Shown here in pieces: positions 15,397 through 23,683 of a stretch of DNA of 29,876 bases. Origin of the DNA: a virus. Positions within the stretch are counted from its first letter, which is position 1; every line of letters starts with the position of its first letter. Under the pieces are notes generated by a model, which did not search any database, was not told where the DNA came from, and saw only the letters and a program-made list of their open reading frames with translations. Location of the stretch: positions 1 to 29,876 of the IMG/VR virus record IMGVR_UViG_3300032157_000365. The stretch is one strand, 5' to 3'. The translations under genes and the position numbers were made by a program.

Positions 15397-16326
15397 TTAG
15401 TTGTCTTCTACAAGAGCTGCAACTCCTTTCTCGCTGAGGCGGCTCATGGTTCCACCACCGCGCATCATGATGTTCATGCTCTGTCCACCGGCATAGTCAG
15501 GACGTGGAGCCGGGTCCATATTCACCAGGGCAGTGCCCTTGATGTAGCGAACATGCTTGGTGTGGTAGAAAATTGCTGAAAGGTTATCAGTTGTAGCCGT
15601 AGCAGCTCCGATTGCTTTCTTCGCTGGAGTAGAAGCCTCTGTGAATACTTGCGTCTCAGAGCGCAAGAAGATGTCAAAGCTGAATATCTTCATTATCGCA
15701 CCCTTGGCCAGCAACTGGTTGTTCTCATCACTGCCTTGTCCGTATGCTTTTTTAAGAGCGATCAGGTCTTCCAGGAAGTAAGGGTTTACTACAGCTCGCC
15801 TGTTTTCAACAGGAATGTTAAGGCTGTTGAACAAAGTGAATGCCCACATCCAGTCAGCCTCAATCGAAACCTTGCGGGTGCCGGTGGCACCAGGTGCATG
15901 AGCTGCACGGGTCGTGCCGCCAGTAGTCTGGCGGATAAAGTTTGCCCCTGCTGTAGCTGAAGGTGCCCAGCCATACATGATCCGGTTCGCTAGATTTTTG
16001 TCAAGCGAGTTCGTGTGCTTCTCCAGCTTCTTCGCCCGCTTATCATAGCTCACCAGCAACTGGTTATTATAGGTAACCAGGGTCGGCTTGGTGATGAGGA
16101 GGTCGGCACCATACTCTTTCTTGGTGTCCTCCTCGATGTTGATGGGCAACGGAAGTTGGGTTGGGTTTACAACCACCTCAGCTTCTCCATCCTCATCTTG
16201 AGGAATTTCGATTGTCTCCACGTCAACAGCGGCCTCATCCACCTGGCATCCAGCGTAGAATGAATTGTCCGGATACAGCTTCATCTGAACATCGCTGCTA
16301 AAAAGTTTCTTTAATACTTCGGCCAT
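15397..16326 (-). CDS. Major capsid protein
   Basis: A 309-residue protein starting at the ATG at 16326 (MAEVLKKLFSSD). An earlier start at 16389 would overlap the decoration-like gene, so it is rejected. It follows protease and decoration-like genes in the order of Mu gpI-gpT. Features consistent with a Mu-T/HK97-like head protein are ITKPTLVTYNNQLLVSYDKR near 80-100, ANRIMYGWAPSATAGANFI and a C-terminal strand with HTKHVRYIKGTALVNMDP. The protein is probably cleaved or scaffolded by the upstream ClpP-like protease. A hairpin follows its stop. Confidence is from gene order, size and pattern. Confidence 0.85.
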   Translation of the reverse strand: MAEVLKKLFSSDVQMKLYPDNSFYAGCQVDEAAVDVETIEIPQDEDGEAEVVVNPTQLPLPINIEEDTKKEYGADLLITKPTLVTYNNQLLVSYDKRAKKLEKHTNSLDKNLANRIMYGWAPSATAGANFIRQTTGGTTRAAHAPGATGTRKVSIEADWMWAFTLFNSLNIPVENRRAVVNPYFLEDLIALKKAYGQGSDENNQLLAKGAIMKIFSFDIFLRSETQVFTEASTPAKKAIGAATATTDNLSAIFYHTKHVRYIKGTALVNMDPAPRPDYAGGQSMNIMMRGGGTMSRLSEKGVAALVEDN

Positions 16327-16339
16327 AAATTTTAAATGG

Positions 16340-16681
16340 TTAGTTGATTTGAGCTGAGGTTCCAAACGGTTTGAATGATGTGCCGTCATAGAAGAAGCTT
16401 TGCGTCTTCGTCTTGGCGGTCACGCCCACAATGGCTGGCCCGTCTATGCCGGTGCCAAGTGTGAGATCGAAACCATTGGTTTGAGCAGGCACTATCAAGT
16501 GAACGATAGCACCCTCCCGAACTTGACTGTCAATGGTCAGGTCAAGAGTTGCGTCTGCCGTAAGTTGAGCCAGTGTAAGAATGGTCAACATGTTGGTAAT
16601 GGTGGCCGCGATTGTGGTGGCGAAAGCCAGGGTCTGCTCATCAGCAGCTCCTTGTGGCCAGTTTATTTTTTCTATACTCAT
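16340..16681 (-). CDS. Head decoration-like protein, copy B
   Basis: A 113-residue beta-rich protein starting MSIEKINWPQGAADEQTL. It shares with its neighbour (16694-17035) the phrases ATIAATI.NM.TILTL, LTIDSQVREGAI and LGTGIDGPAIVGV, and the end YDGT.F.P.G. These proteins stand between head protease and capsid, the place of decoration proteins (Mu gp33/D-like) in related phages. It probably binds the capsid surface. The pair arose by tandem duplication and has diverged in the middle (VPAQTNGFDL against VPATSDADDV). Confidence 0.7.
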   Translation of the reverse strand: MSIEKINWPQGAADEQTLAFATTIAATITNMLTILTLAQLTADATLDLTIDSQVREGAIVHLIVPAQTNGFDLTLGTGIDGPAIVGVTAKTKTQSFFYDGTSFKPFGTSAQIN

Positions 16682-16693
16682 TTGAGTTATTGA

Positions 16694-17035
16694 TTAATCG
16701 ATTTGAACATAAGCGCCCATCGGCCTGAAGGCAGTGCCGTCATACATAAATCCTTGTGTGTTAGTCTTTCCAGCCACGCCAACAATCGCGGGGCCGTCAA
16801 TGCCGGTGCCAAGTGTCACGTCATCGGCATCACTCGTGGCAGGTACTTTAATCGCCAGGATCGCGCCCTCACGCACCTGGCTGTCAATAGTCAGGTTGAG
16901 TGTGGCTACACCTTCGAGAACTTCCAAGGTCAGTATGGTGAACATATTGACAATGGTGGCCGCAATAGTAGCACCGTACTCAAGCGTCTGCTTGTCTGCT
17001 GCTCCGAAGGGCCAGTTTACTTTCTCGATTGTCAT
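16694..17035 (-). CDS. Head decoration-like protein, copy A
   Basis: A 113-residue paralogue of the downstream gene, with exactly the same length and no internal gaps in a by-eye alignment. It starts MTIEKVNWPFGAADKQTL. It lies three bases after the protease/scaffold gene and about twelve before copy B. Two retained copies suggest that they occupy different sites on the capsid or that a high dose is needed. The decoration role is inferred from position; the fold appears to be all-beta. Confidence 0.7.
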   Translation of the reverse strand: MTIEKVNWPFGAADKQTLEYGATIAATIVNMFTILTLEVLEGVATLNLTIDSQVREGAILAIKVPATSDADDVTLGTGIDGPAIVGVAGKTNTQGFMYDGTAFRPMGAYVQID

Positions 17036-17038
17036 GGT

Positions 17039-18220
17039 TTAAGCGCCTGCCAGTTTTTGGATTTCGTCAGTCGTTGGCTTGTAGCCATGCGCCTTCTCGA
17101 AGAGCGTGGCATACTGTTCTGGTTTGGCTTGAGCCATTGCCAGCAAGCCAGCAGAATCTTTCTCCTGCCAGTTAGCAAGAGTCCAGTCCTTCCGGTCTGT
17201 GGTTCCTTCACCACCTTTCAGAGCTGCAACCAGTTCGGTAATGCTCAAAGGCTTCGGTACTTCTGCTGCCGCAGTCGCTTCAACCTTTGCATTAGGATCA
17301 GGAGGCAGCATCTCAATCGCGAGCTGCGCATCGATGGCAGCAAGCTTCTTAATGCTGGCGATTTTCGTTTCATCCGTAACTCCTCTTGCCTTCGCCAGGG
17401 CAACTACGCTGTTCACTATTACATCGTTCACAGGTGCAGTGGTCGGAGCTGCCGGTGCTGAAGTTGCAGTCGCAACCGGAGCCGGAGTCGAAGCGGGAGC
17501 TTTTGCCGCAGTCGCAGCCGCTAAAATTTCTGCATCAGTAGCTTCTGCCTTCAGGCTATAAAGCTTGATAAGAGCATCACGTGTTTCTTTATTCATTGCG
17601 TTGTCAGTTGTGTCGAGTTGTGATTGATAATGAGCAGCCATCTCCAGGAGTGTGGCCTCTTCTTTTTCCAATGGCTTGAGTTTGCCTTCAACGATCTCAT
17701 CGATAAGTCCTTCCTTCAGTGCTTGCTCAGCAGTAAACCAGGTGTCTTTTCCTTCAGCCATCCAGTTGTCAAGAATCCACTTCGAGTCGCGTTTGGTTTT
17801 CTTGGCGTAGATATCCGCCAGTGTTTTGTTGAGGCTGGTGAGTAAGTCCGCATAATCACGGATGTAGTTGGCCGATCCAAACACGCCACCAGTTCCCTGG
17901 TGAACCATCAGGCGCGAGCCTTTAACCATTCTGCGCTTGTGGCAACCTTGCAGCATAGCGCTGGCCATGCTGGCGGCAATGCCTTCCACAGTTCCGACAA
18001 TGATGATGTCTTGTTGAGACATCTGGCTCATGCAGGCTATGCCTTCAAAGATGGAGCCACCGGGTGAGTTGATCTTCAGGTTTACACTTTCATAACCTTT
18101 GGCTTTAGCGTCACCGATTTTGTTGAACAAATCTTCAGCGCGAACACGTCCCCACTCGCTTATACTTCCGTACAGCAGAATGTCTGTTTCTTTTTCCGAC
18201 TTGGCGCGCAGTTCAAACAT
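17039..18220 (-). CDS. ClpP-like head maturation protease fused to a scaffold domain
   Basis: About 393 residues from the ATG at 18220 (MFELRAKSEKE). The 18253 start is TTG and gives an extra 11 residues. Residues 10-180 are a ClpP-type fold: ILLYGSISEWG, NLKINSPGGSIFEGIA, the nucleophile in EGIAASMASAM (Ser84), the His in RLMVHQGT (His107) and a likely Asp in GKDTWFTAEQALKEGLIDE (Asp159). Residues 205-393 are helical and Ala/Pro-rich, as in scaffold domains, with an Ala-Pro-Thr linker near 240-270. It should guide head assembly and then cleave the scaffold. An internal ATG (17596, MNKETRDALIKLYSL) could give a separate scaffold, as Mu gene Z lies inside gene I. Confidence 0.88.
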   Translation of the reverse strand: MFELRAKSEKETDILLYGSISEWGRVRAEDLFNKIGDAKAKGYESVNLKINSPGGSIFEGIACMSQMSQQDIIIVGTVEGIAASMASAMLQGCHKRRMVKGSRLMVHQGTGGVFGSANYIRDYADLLTSLNKTLADIYAKKTKRDSKWILDNWMAEGKDTWFTAEQALKEGLIDEIVEGKLKPLEKEEATLLEMAAHYQSQLDTTDNAMNKETRDALIKLYSLKAEATDAEILAAATAAKAPASTPAPVATATSAPAAPTTAPVNDVIVNSVVALAKARGVTDETKIASIKKLAAIDAQLAIEMLPPDPNAKVEATAAAEVPKPLSITELVAALKGGEGTTDRKDWTLANWQEKDSAGLLAMAQAKPEQYATLFEKAHGYKPTTDEIQKLAGA

Positions 18221-18415
18221 TTTTTTTCGGTCGTGTGAAATATTGAAGCCCAAAAATGTTCTACCTTTCCCGCGACTGCAACTACACCTGGTGGTGTCCT
18301 CCTCTTATTCACTAGGTCACCTTACTCATTTCGCCAGGTCACCTTATTCTCACCCCTTCACTCCCAAACAATTCAAGTAAATCCAAACCATTTTTGCGTG
18401 AGTTAACAGCACGCA
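18221..18415. promoter_or_regulatory. Divergent late promoter region
   Basis: This is the only place from which both late blocks diverge. The element CATTTTTG occurs on the plus strand at 18389-18396, 20 bases before the terminase start. It also occurs on the minus strand at 18258-18251, about 30 bases before the protease ATG. It matches the Bacteroidota -7 consensus TAnnTTTG at all but one fixed position. No convincing -33 element is seen for either, which would fit activator-dependent late promoters. The direct repeats between them are the likely activator site. Confidence 0.45.
18314..18346 (+). promoter_or_regulatory. Two direct repeats AGGTCACCTTA, candidate activator operator
   Basis: Identical 11-base copies lie at 18314-18324 and 18336-18346, 22 bases apart (about two helical turns), so a dimeric or tandem regulator could bind one DNA face. 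Each contains the near-palindrome GGTCACC. They lie roughly midway between the two candidate -7 elements. A late activator of the Mu C/Mor kind is a plausible ligand but is not in this window. Confidence 0.5.
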
Positions 18416-18886
18416 ATGGCCAAGAACGATAAGACTTCAGCAGCGCAGGATTTGTATAATGCCGGTTGGGAACAAAACCGGATCGCGATCATCCTGGAAT
18501 TGAGTGAGCAAACAATTTCCAACTGGAAAACTAAATACAGTTGGGAGGAAAAGCGTGCCACCAAAAACATGAGTCGCGAAGTGGCTGAAGAGCGTGTGTG
18601 GAAACTGATCAACTTCCAACTCAAGGTGCTCGATCTTCAGGTCGATGATCAGGAAGAGAAGCTGAAGAAGAAAGAGATCACCGATTTGAAACCCCTCGAT
18701 AAAGGCGATGTCGATGCCTTGCAAAAACTGTGGACAACCGTTAAGACCAAGCAGCTCGATTGGACGGTAGTGGTAACCAACATCAAAGACCTGGTCGCCT
18801 TCATTGCCGAGCGTGACAACGAGCTGGCCAAAGCCCTGCTCAATCATTCCGATGACTTCCTGAACTACAAACGCAAGAACTTATGA
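18416..18886 (+). CDS. Terminase small subunit / gp27-like DNA-binding protein
   Basis: A 156-residue protein. Residues 5-45 contain a helix-turn-helix (AQDLYNAGWEQNRIAIILEL then SEQTISNWKTKYSWEEKRA). This is the classic opening of small terminases that recognise packaging sites. A long charged helical region follows (residues 55-115), likely for oligomerisation. The ATG is the first gene of the plus-strand late block, and its end overlaps the large terminase by four bases (ATGA). It probably recognises the phage end and activates the large terminase. Confidence 0.85.
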   Translation: MAKNDKTSAAQDLYNAGWEQNRIAIILELSEQTISNWKTKYSWEEKRATKNMSREVAEERVWKLINFQLKVLDLQVDDQEEKLKKKEITDLKPLDKGDVDALQKLWTTVKTKQLDWTVVVTNIKDLVAFIAERDNELAKALLNHSDDFLNYKRKNL

Positions 18887-20496
18887 GTTGGAAGGTCACC
18901 GATAAAACATACAAGGAATGGCTCGACCTCTGCATGAGAGTTCGAAGTGCAACCGGCCAGCTCGCCCAGGAGCGATTTGAAACAGCTCAGCAAAAGGCCG
19001 ACCGGATCAAGGATTTACTCAAGCCTGGCAACTTCGAAAAGTTCTGCCGATACTACTTCGGCCACTACATGGATGCCGAGTTCGCTTGGTTCCACAAAAA
19101 GGCTGGTAAGGATATCCTGGCCAATGAAGATATCATGATCGGCCTGGAGTGGCCACGCGAGCACGCTAAGTCGGTTCTGGTAGATGTGTTTATCCCCATG
19201 CGGCTCAAAGCATCAAACGAACTCACCGGCATGATCCTGGCCAGCGAAACGGATTTGAAGGCTGCTGTCCTCCTGGGCGATCTCCAGGCAGAGCTGATGG
19301 AGAACAAACTCTTCATTGCAGACTTTGGAGAGCAGCGCACAATCGGCAACTGGAGCGAAGGCCACTTCGTCACCACCGATGGAATTGGCTTCTGGAGTTT
19401 TGGTATCGGGCAAAACCCTGCCGGTGTTCGCAAAGCTGCAAGACGACCGAACTATGGTGCTATTGATGACGCGGCCAACAAGCGCAGGTCAAAGAACCAG
19501 GAGCGCATTAAAGCTGATGTCGATTGGGTGCTGGGCGATTTCCTCGGCTGCTTGGCAATCAAATCTTCGCGCATTGTATTCGCCAATAACCGGACGTGCA
19601 AGAATGATCTGATGGCTCACCTGGTTGGCGATCTGAACGAAGGTGATCCCATCCGTGAGAACCTGGTGCACATCAAAGTTTACGCAACGGAAGACCCTCG
19701 AACACACAAGATGCTGCGCATCGAGGATGGTGGTGTACCGGCATGGAAAGAACGCTACACCGTAGAACAACTGGAAGCACGAATGGCCAAGATGGGTTAT
19801 CGCAATGCCATGCGAAACTTCTATCACATCGACATTCAGGATGGTAACGTATTCAAAGAAGAACACCTTCCCTGGCTGGATATCCTTCCGCTCGATAAGT
19901 ACGAAGCGCTCATCACATACAATGACCCCAGCTACAAAGACAATGGCGACACCAAGGCCATCGTGTTGGTGGGTAAGAACGGCTCATACTACGATGTCAT
20001 TTGGGCTTGGGTACGCCACGCTTCACGATTGGCAATGGTCAAGGCTCACTATCTCATCGATGATATATTGAAGAGCAAGACACGCAACGAGGGAATTGTG
20101 CATGGCAAAAACGAAGTCATTTGTCCGCACTACATCGAAGCCAACCTATTGCAGGAGGAGCTCTTCATGAAAGAGTATCACAACGAAGGCGACCGAAGAG
20201 GTGTGAGGCTACGCATCCGGCCAGACAAACGAGCCAAGGGCGATAAGCGAGGACGCATTGAAGACCTATCACCAATCGCGGAGAGTGGTTGTTTGCGATT
20301 TAATAAACGATTACAGAAAGACCCGGACATGATCAATCTGCGCGATCAGTTCCTGGCTTTTCCCAGTGGGCATGATGACGGCCCAGACGCAGTCGAAGGC
20401 GGCATCTTTATTCTAAACAAAAAATTCAAGCACAATGGAGGAGAAAGAAAACCCCGCACCGGAGTCTACAAGAGATCGCTTGCGCGATCTGGATAG
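18883..20496 (+). CDS. Terminase large subunit (gp28-like)
   Basis: A 537-residue packaging motor protein. The ATPase part shows a Walker A-like EWPREHAKSV (89-98, Arg-rich variant as common in terminases) and a Walker B-like YGAIDDA (191-197). Residues around 345-360 (ITYNDPSYKDNGDTKAIVLV) form the first acidic cluster of the RNase H-like nuclease. A late acidic group is in AFPSGHDDGPDAVEGG. It translocates DNA into the prohead and cuts it. Translation is coupled to the small subunit. The length is normal for Mu-like terminases. Confidence 0.93.
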   Translation: MSWKVTDKTYKEWLDLCMRVRSATGQLAQERFETAQQKADRIKDLLKPGNFEKFCRYYFGHYMDAEFAWFHKKAGKDILANEDIMIGLEWPREHAKSVLVDVFIPMRLKASNELTGMILASETDLKAAVLLGDLQAELMENKLFIADFGEQRTIGNWSEGHFVTTDGIGFWSFGIGQNPAGVRKAARRPNYGAIDDAANKRRSKNQERIKADVDWVLGDFLGCLAIKSSRIVFANNRTCKNDLMAHLVGDLNEGDPIRENLVHIKVYATEDPRTHKMLRIEDGGVPAWKERYTVEQLEARMAKMGYRNAMRNFYHIDIQDGNVFKEEHLPWLDILPLDKYEALITYNDPSYKDNGDTKAIVLVGKNGSYYDVIWAWVRHASRLAMVKAHYLIDDILKSKTRNEGIVHGKNEVICPHYIEANLLQEELFMKEYHNEGDRRGVRLRIRPDKRAKGDKRGRIEDLSPIAESGCLRFNKRLQKDPDMINLRDQFLAFPSGHDDGPDAVEGGIFILNKKFKHNGGERKPRTGVYKRSLARSG

Positions 20497-20626
20497 GCGT
20501 TACTTCTGCTTTTACAAGCGCAGGGCTGTGTTGGTGATGCGCTCAAGAATTGTGATCCAAATGCGGGAGCAGATAGACTGCTGCTGCCCGAATCACAACA
20601 TCCGATTCACTTACTTATTCAACTAG
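20435..20626 (+). CDS. Small hypothetical protein overlapping the terminase end
   Basis: A 63-residue reading frame that starts inside the last codons of the terminase gene (62-base overlap) and ends two bases before the gp36-like gene. The N-terminus is charged (MEEKENPAPESTRDRLRDLD) and the second half is basic with three consecutive Cys. It would fill the 132-base gap between two otherwise tightly spaced genes, which is the main reason for listing it. No family is recognised. It could be a chance frame. Confidence 0.4.
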   Translation: MEEKENPAPESTRDRLRDLDRRYFCFYKRRAVLVMRSRIVIQMREQIDCCCPNHNIRFTYLFN

Positions 20627-20628
20627 CT

Positions 20629-21111
20629 ATGGCTGACAGTGCTTACATATCAAAACCCGACTACAAATACATGATGCGCACCAATCGGCTCGACCAGATT
20701 CTGGAAGCTGCCGATGAAGATGAAGACGCAATCCTGGACAGTGCCGAGAACGATGCGCTGGGTCTCATTCGAAACTCGTTAAGCCCCCGTTACAACATGG
20801 AGATTGAGTTTGGTAAAACGGGTGACGACCGCAACAGGTATGTGTTTCGAATGGCCAAGCTGCTGGTGATCTATTTTATTTACGAGCGTGTGCCCGATGA
20901 GATGCGCCCGGAGAGTGTCACGGCCAACTACGAGTGGGTGTTGAAAGAACTTCAAAGAATTGAAGAAGGTAAAAAGCAGGTGGTCGGCCTCACGGACGTC
21001 ACAGTAACCGATGACAACACAGGCGAATCGGTGCCCAAGACAACCAGGCGCTGGGGAAGTATCCCGAAGCGCAGCAACGATGGAGGATCACCCGCATACC
21101 GAAACCGATAA
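20629..21111 (+). CDS. Head-tail connector-type protein, gp36/DUF1320-like
   Basis: A 160-residue protein with AYISKPDYKYMMRTNRLDQI at the front, EDAILDSAENDALGLIRNSLSPRY, and a central hydrophobic helix (MAKLLVIYFIYERVP). This is the pattern of Mu gp36-like (DUF1320) proteins, which belong to the gp6-type connectors that form a ring below the portal. The C-terminus is polar and Arg-rich (PKTTRRWGSIPKRS). Here it precedes the portal gene rather than following the capsid gene as in Mu, a rearranged order. Confidence 0.82.
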   Translation: MADSAYISKPDYKYMMRTNRLDQILEAADEDEDAILDSAENDALGLIRNSLSPRYNMEIEFGKTGDDRNRYVFRMAKLLVIYFIYERVPDEMRPESVTANYEWVLKELQRIEEGKKQVVGLTDVTVTDDNTGESVPKTTRRWGSIPKRSNDGGSPAYRNR

Positions 21112-21117
21112 CTATTT

Positions 21118-22356
21118 ATGGCAAACCTATTAGAGAAAATTTTACCAACTAAGTGGCGCAGCGATTCCCGCGCTCTGGATAAGTTCCGGGCGGAGATGGA
21201 GAAGATGAAGGCCAAGAATCCGAAGCGGATCAGCGAGTCACTAACATTGCGCAGACCGTTCCTGGCCACCATGCAACAGGATGAGCTGAAGATGGCGGTT
21301 GAATTGGCAAAGAACCCTGAACGGCCTCGCAGGGATTTACTCTATGCCATGTATGAGGAGCCCTGGGAGAATGACGGCCACACCATTGGTGAAACCCGCA
21401 AGGCAATCCTCAAAGTAGTGGGATCACCTTTTGGCGTATTCAATAAGGGTAGCGAGGAGATTGACGAAACAGCTACACGGTTGCTCCAGCGCAAGTGGTT
21501 TGAAGACTATCGGAAGTTCCATGATCAGGCACTCTTCTGGGGGCACTCACTCATTCAATTCGTGGAGATGGTTCCCAGCCAGGAGAAAGGCCTTCCATTC
21601 GAGTTTAAGAAAGTGGAGTTGATTGATCGCTACCACGTTCGCCCGGAGGAGGGTTTCATTGTAATGGATACGTCACACGATACGGGCATCCCTTTCCGCG
21701 ATGAGAAATTTAAAAAAGGGTTGTGGTTGATGGAGTGCGGTGAAGAAAAGTACCTCGGCCTCTTGCGCATGGCTACCAAAGAATACATCTGGAAGAATTA
21801 CGCTCGTGGTGATTGGAGCCGCCACTCCGAAAAGTTTGGCATGCCCATGCTGGCCATCAAGGCAGACACCACCAACGATAAAGAGTTGAATGAGCTGGAA
21901 GACATGGCCAAGAATTTCGGCAACAATCTCTGGATGATACTGAAGCCGGACGATGAGGTGGATATTAAAGAGCCAACCTTCAAGGACAGTTACCAGATTT
22001 ACAAAGAGCTGGTGATTATGTCTAACCAGGAGATCAGCAAAGGCATGAGTGGTGGCACCGGCACCAGCGATGAGAAATCATTTGTGGGCAGTGCCGAGGT
22101 GCATGAGAATATCCTCAATGAATTTACTGAAGCCAACAAGCGCGCACAGACTTACCACATCAATGAAGAACTTTTCCCATTCTTGATGGAACATGGTTAC
22201 CCGTTCGAAGGCAAGGAATTTCGTTACCTAGATTATCAATCTAACCAGGAGGAGGATGACCCTGAGCCTTCCGACAAAAGACCCGGGTCGGGCGCTGGAG
22301 GTCGCCCCGCAAAAAAGTCCAGAGCTTCCGCTCGATTTACGCTGCGCATGCAATAG
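21118..22356 (+). CDS. Portal protein, gp29/DUF935-like
   Basis: A 412-residue protein resembling Mu gp29 (DUF935). Segments include RDLLYAMYEEPWENDGHTIG, AILKVVGSPFGVFN, FHDQALFWGHSLIQFVEM, WLMECGEEKYLGLLRMATKE, FGMPMLAIKADTT and ISKGMSGGTGTSDEKS (about 302-317). It forms the dodecameric gate at one capsid vertex for DNA entry and exit. It ends with a low-complexity tail (PEPSDKRPGSGAGGRPAKK) that contains an A AAA AAG slippery site 14 codons before the stop. The zero-frame end (SRASARFTLRMQ) looks non-conserved. A -1 shift would fuse it to the MuF frame. Confidence 0.9.
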   Translation: MANLLEKILPTKWRSDSRALDKFRAEMEKMKAKNPKRISESLTLRRPFLATMQQDELKMAVELAKNPERPRRDLLYAMYEEPWENDGHTIGETRKAILKVVGSPFGVFNKGSEEIDETATRLLQRKWFEDYRKFHDQALFWGHSLIQFVEMVPSQEKGLPFEFKKVELIDRYHVRPEEGFIVMDTSHDTGIPFRDEKFKKGLWLMECGEEKYLGLLRMATKEYIWKNYARGDWSRHSEKFGMPMLAIKADTTNDKELNELEDMAKNFGNNLWMILKPDDEVDIKEPTFKDSYQIYKELVIMSNQEISKGMSGGTGTSDEKSFVGSAEVHENILNEFTEANKRAQTYHINEELFPFLMEHGYPFEGKEFRYLDYQSNQEEDDPEPSDKRPGSGAGGRPAKKSRASARFTLRMQ

Positions 22357-22359
22357 AGC
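22297..22359 (+). promoter_or_regulatory. Candidate -1 frameshift signal joining portal to MuF
   Basis: The portal frame reads GCA AAA AAG, so A AAA AAG (22311-22317) is in register. A GGAGG sequence (22297-22301) lies nine bases upstream, at the distance of the stimulatory Shine-Dalgarno element in E. coli dnaX. Downstream, GCTCGATT (22330-22337) can pair with AATAGAGC (22352-22359) with one mismatch. After the shift the frame is open straight into the MuF protein. Bacteroidota ribosomes use Shine-Dalgarno pairing weakly, so that part is uncertain. Confidence 0.6.
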
Positions 22360-22409
22360 AGGACGTAGATCACCTCTACAGTCTCTGCTCACATTTTCAC
22401 GTCCATGAG

Positions 22410-23678
22410 TTGTTATTAGCTGTTGCTGATCTCGACAATTACATTCAGCGTGCTATCAATAAAATTTACAAAGGCAGGCTCGAACCTGGTCAACCTGATC
22501 CGGGATTGGTAAAGGCCACAGCGGATGAACTATGGAAAGGAATTCTCCAGGGCTGGAAGTCAGACCCCGCCAACGCAAAGTTTGGAAGCCAGGAACAGCG
22601 CCTTCTCATTCAGCTTCGCTTCAATACATACATCACCAGTGTGTTTAAGCACCACCACAGCAGCTTGGCCATGTCGCGTGAATTGTTCGATGCCGGTGGA
22701 AAGCTTCGCTCGTTCAAAGAGTTTCAGAACGCAGTTAAAACGCAGGTCGATCCAAAGTATAACCAGCAATGGTTGAAGACTGAATACAACACTGCCATCG
22801 CTTCAGCTCAGCAAGCTCGCAAGTGGACAACCTATGAGCGAAAGGGCGGTTCAATTACTTATGTGGCTGTACTTGACTCACGCACACGTCCGGATCATGC
22901 TGGCTGGCATGGTGTCACGCTTCCGGTAGATAATGTATGGTGGAACTATCACTTTCCTCCCAATGGTTTCAATTGCCGGTGCACCACCAGGTGGGCAGGC
23001 ACTGAAGCGAAAGATGTTTCACCAAAAACTAATGAAGATGTGCCTGCTCAGTTTAAAAACAATGTCGGCAAAACCGGCCAGGCTTTTACTGATGCAATGC
23101 CATACTTCACGGTCGAAGGCGCATTCGCGGATGAAGCGGCCAGGCTATTTGGTTTTAAACCTCCGGTGAATCCGGTTAAATATTCGAATAACATGCGGCT
23201 GTTCGAAACCTTGACTACTGATCCGCACTATTCCCAGGTGTTTACAGATAACCTGACTGGCGGCTATGTGTTCGCACACTCGCTGGCCGATCAAAAACAC
23301 CTGGCCACCAATTTACGAGCCGCAAAACGTTTGGCAATGAATGGTGAGTCTGTGATCATCAGGGAACATCTCGAAGGCATAAAGAATCCGGAGTACCTCA
23401 TCAATGGGAATTTACTGAGCGATCTGAAAACACCATTAACATCCAGTGGCATAAACAATCGATTCAAGAGTGCAGCCGCCCAGATGTTGAATCACCTGGT
23501 GCTGGATGCTGAAAGCTTAACAATCGACAAGGTCGTGGAAGGCATTAATCGCGGCTTCAGGAACAATCGCTCCATTGATAGCCTTATACTGATATATGGC
23601 AAGCGGGTTATTGAGTTAAACCGCGAACAGTTTCAACGAGGAATGATTAAACGGGAGATACTGGATGCCCTGAAATAA
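22410..23678 (+). CDS. MuF head-morphogenesis protein fused to a CdiA-CT-like nuclease domain
   Basis: From the TTG at 22410 the protein has 422 residues, but the frame is open back to 22266 without any ATG or GTG. It probably starts as a frameshift product of the portal gene (453 residues after the shift). Residues about 110-200 are the MuF domain: WLKTEYNTAIASAQQARKW, LDSRTRPDHAGWHGVTLP and FPPNGFNCRCTTRW. MuF joins the portal and is injected with DNA in some phages. Residues about 255-420 are an extra domain, with YVFAHSLADQKHLATNLRAA, MNGESVIIREH, NPEYLINGNLLSDLKTP and FKSAAAQMLNHLVLD. It resembles CdiA-CT/BECR-type RNases used as contact-dependent or phage-borne toxins. No immunity gene is evident. 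Confidence 0.82.
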   Translation: MLLAVADLDNYIQRAINKIYKGRLEPGQPDPGLVKATADELWKGILQGWKSDPANAKFGSQEQRLLIQLRFNTYITSVFKHHHSSLAMSRELFDAGGKLRSFKEFQNAVKTQVDPKYNQQWLKTEYNTAIASAQQARKWTTYERKGGSITYVAVLDSRTRPDHAGWHGVTLPVDNVWWNYHFPPNGFNCRCTTRWAGTEAKDVSPKTNEDVPAQFKNNVGKTGQAFTDAMPYFTVEGAFADEAARLFGFKPPVNPVKYSNNMRLFETLTTDPHYSQVFTDNLTGGYVFAHSLADQKHLATNLRAAKRLAMNGESVIIREHLEGIKNPEYLINGNLLSDLKTPLTSSGINNRFKSAAAQMLNHLVLDAESLTIDKVVEGINRGFRNNRSIDSLILIYGKRVIELNREQFQRGMIKREILDALK

Positions 23679-23683
23679 AAAGA

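Noticed and set aside
16327-16389. Longer N-terminus of the major capsid protein from 16389
   Set aside because: It overlaps the decoration-like gene, whereas the ATG at 16326 gives normal spacing and a sensible start.
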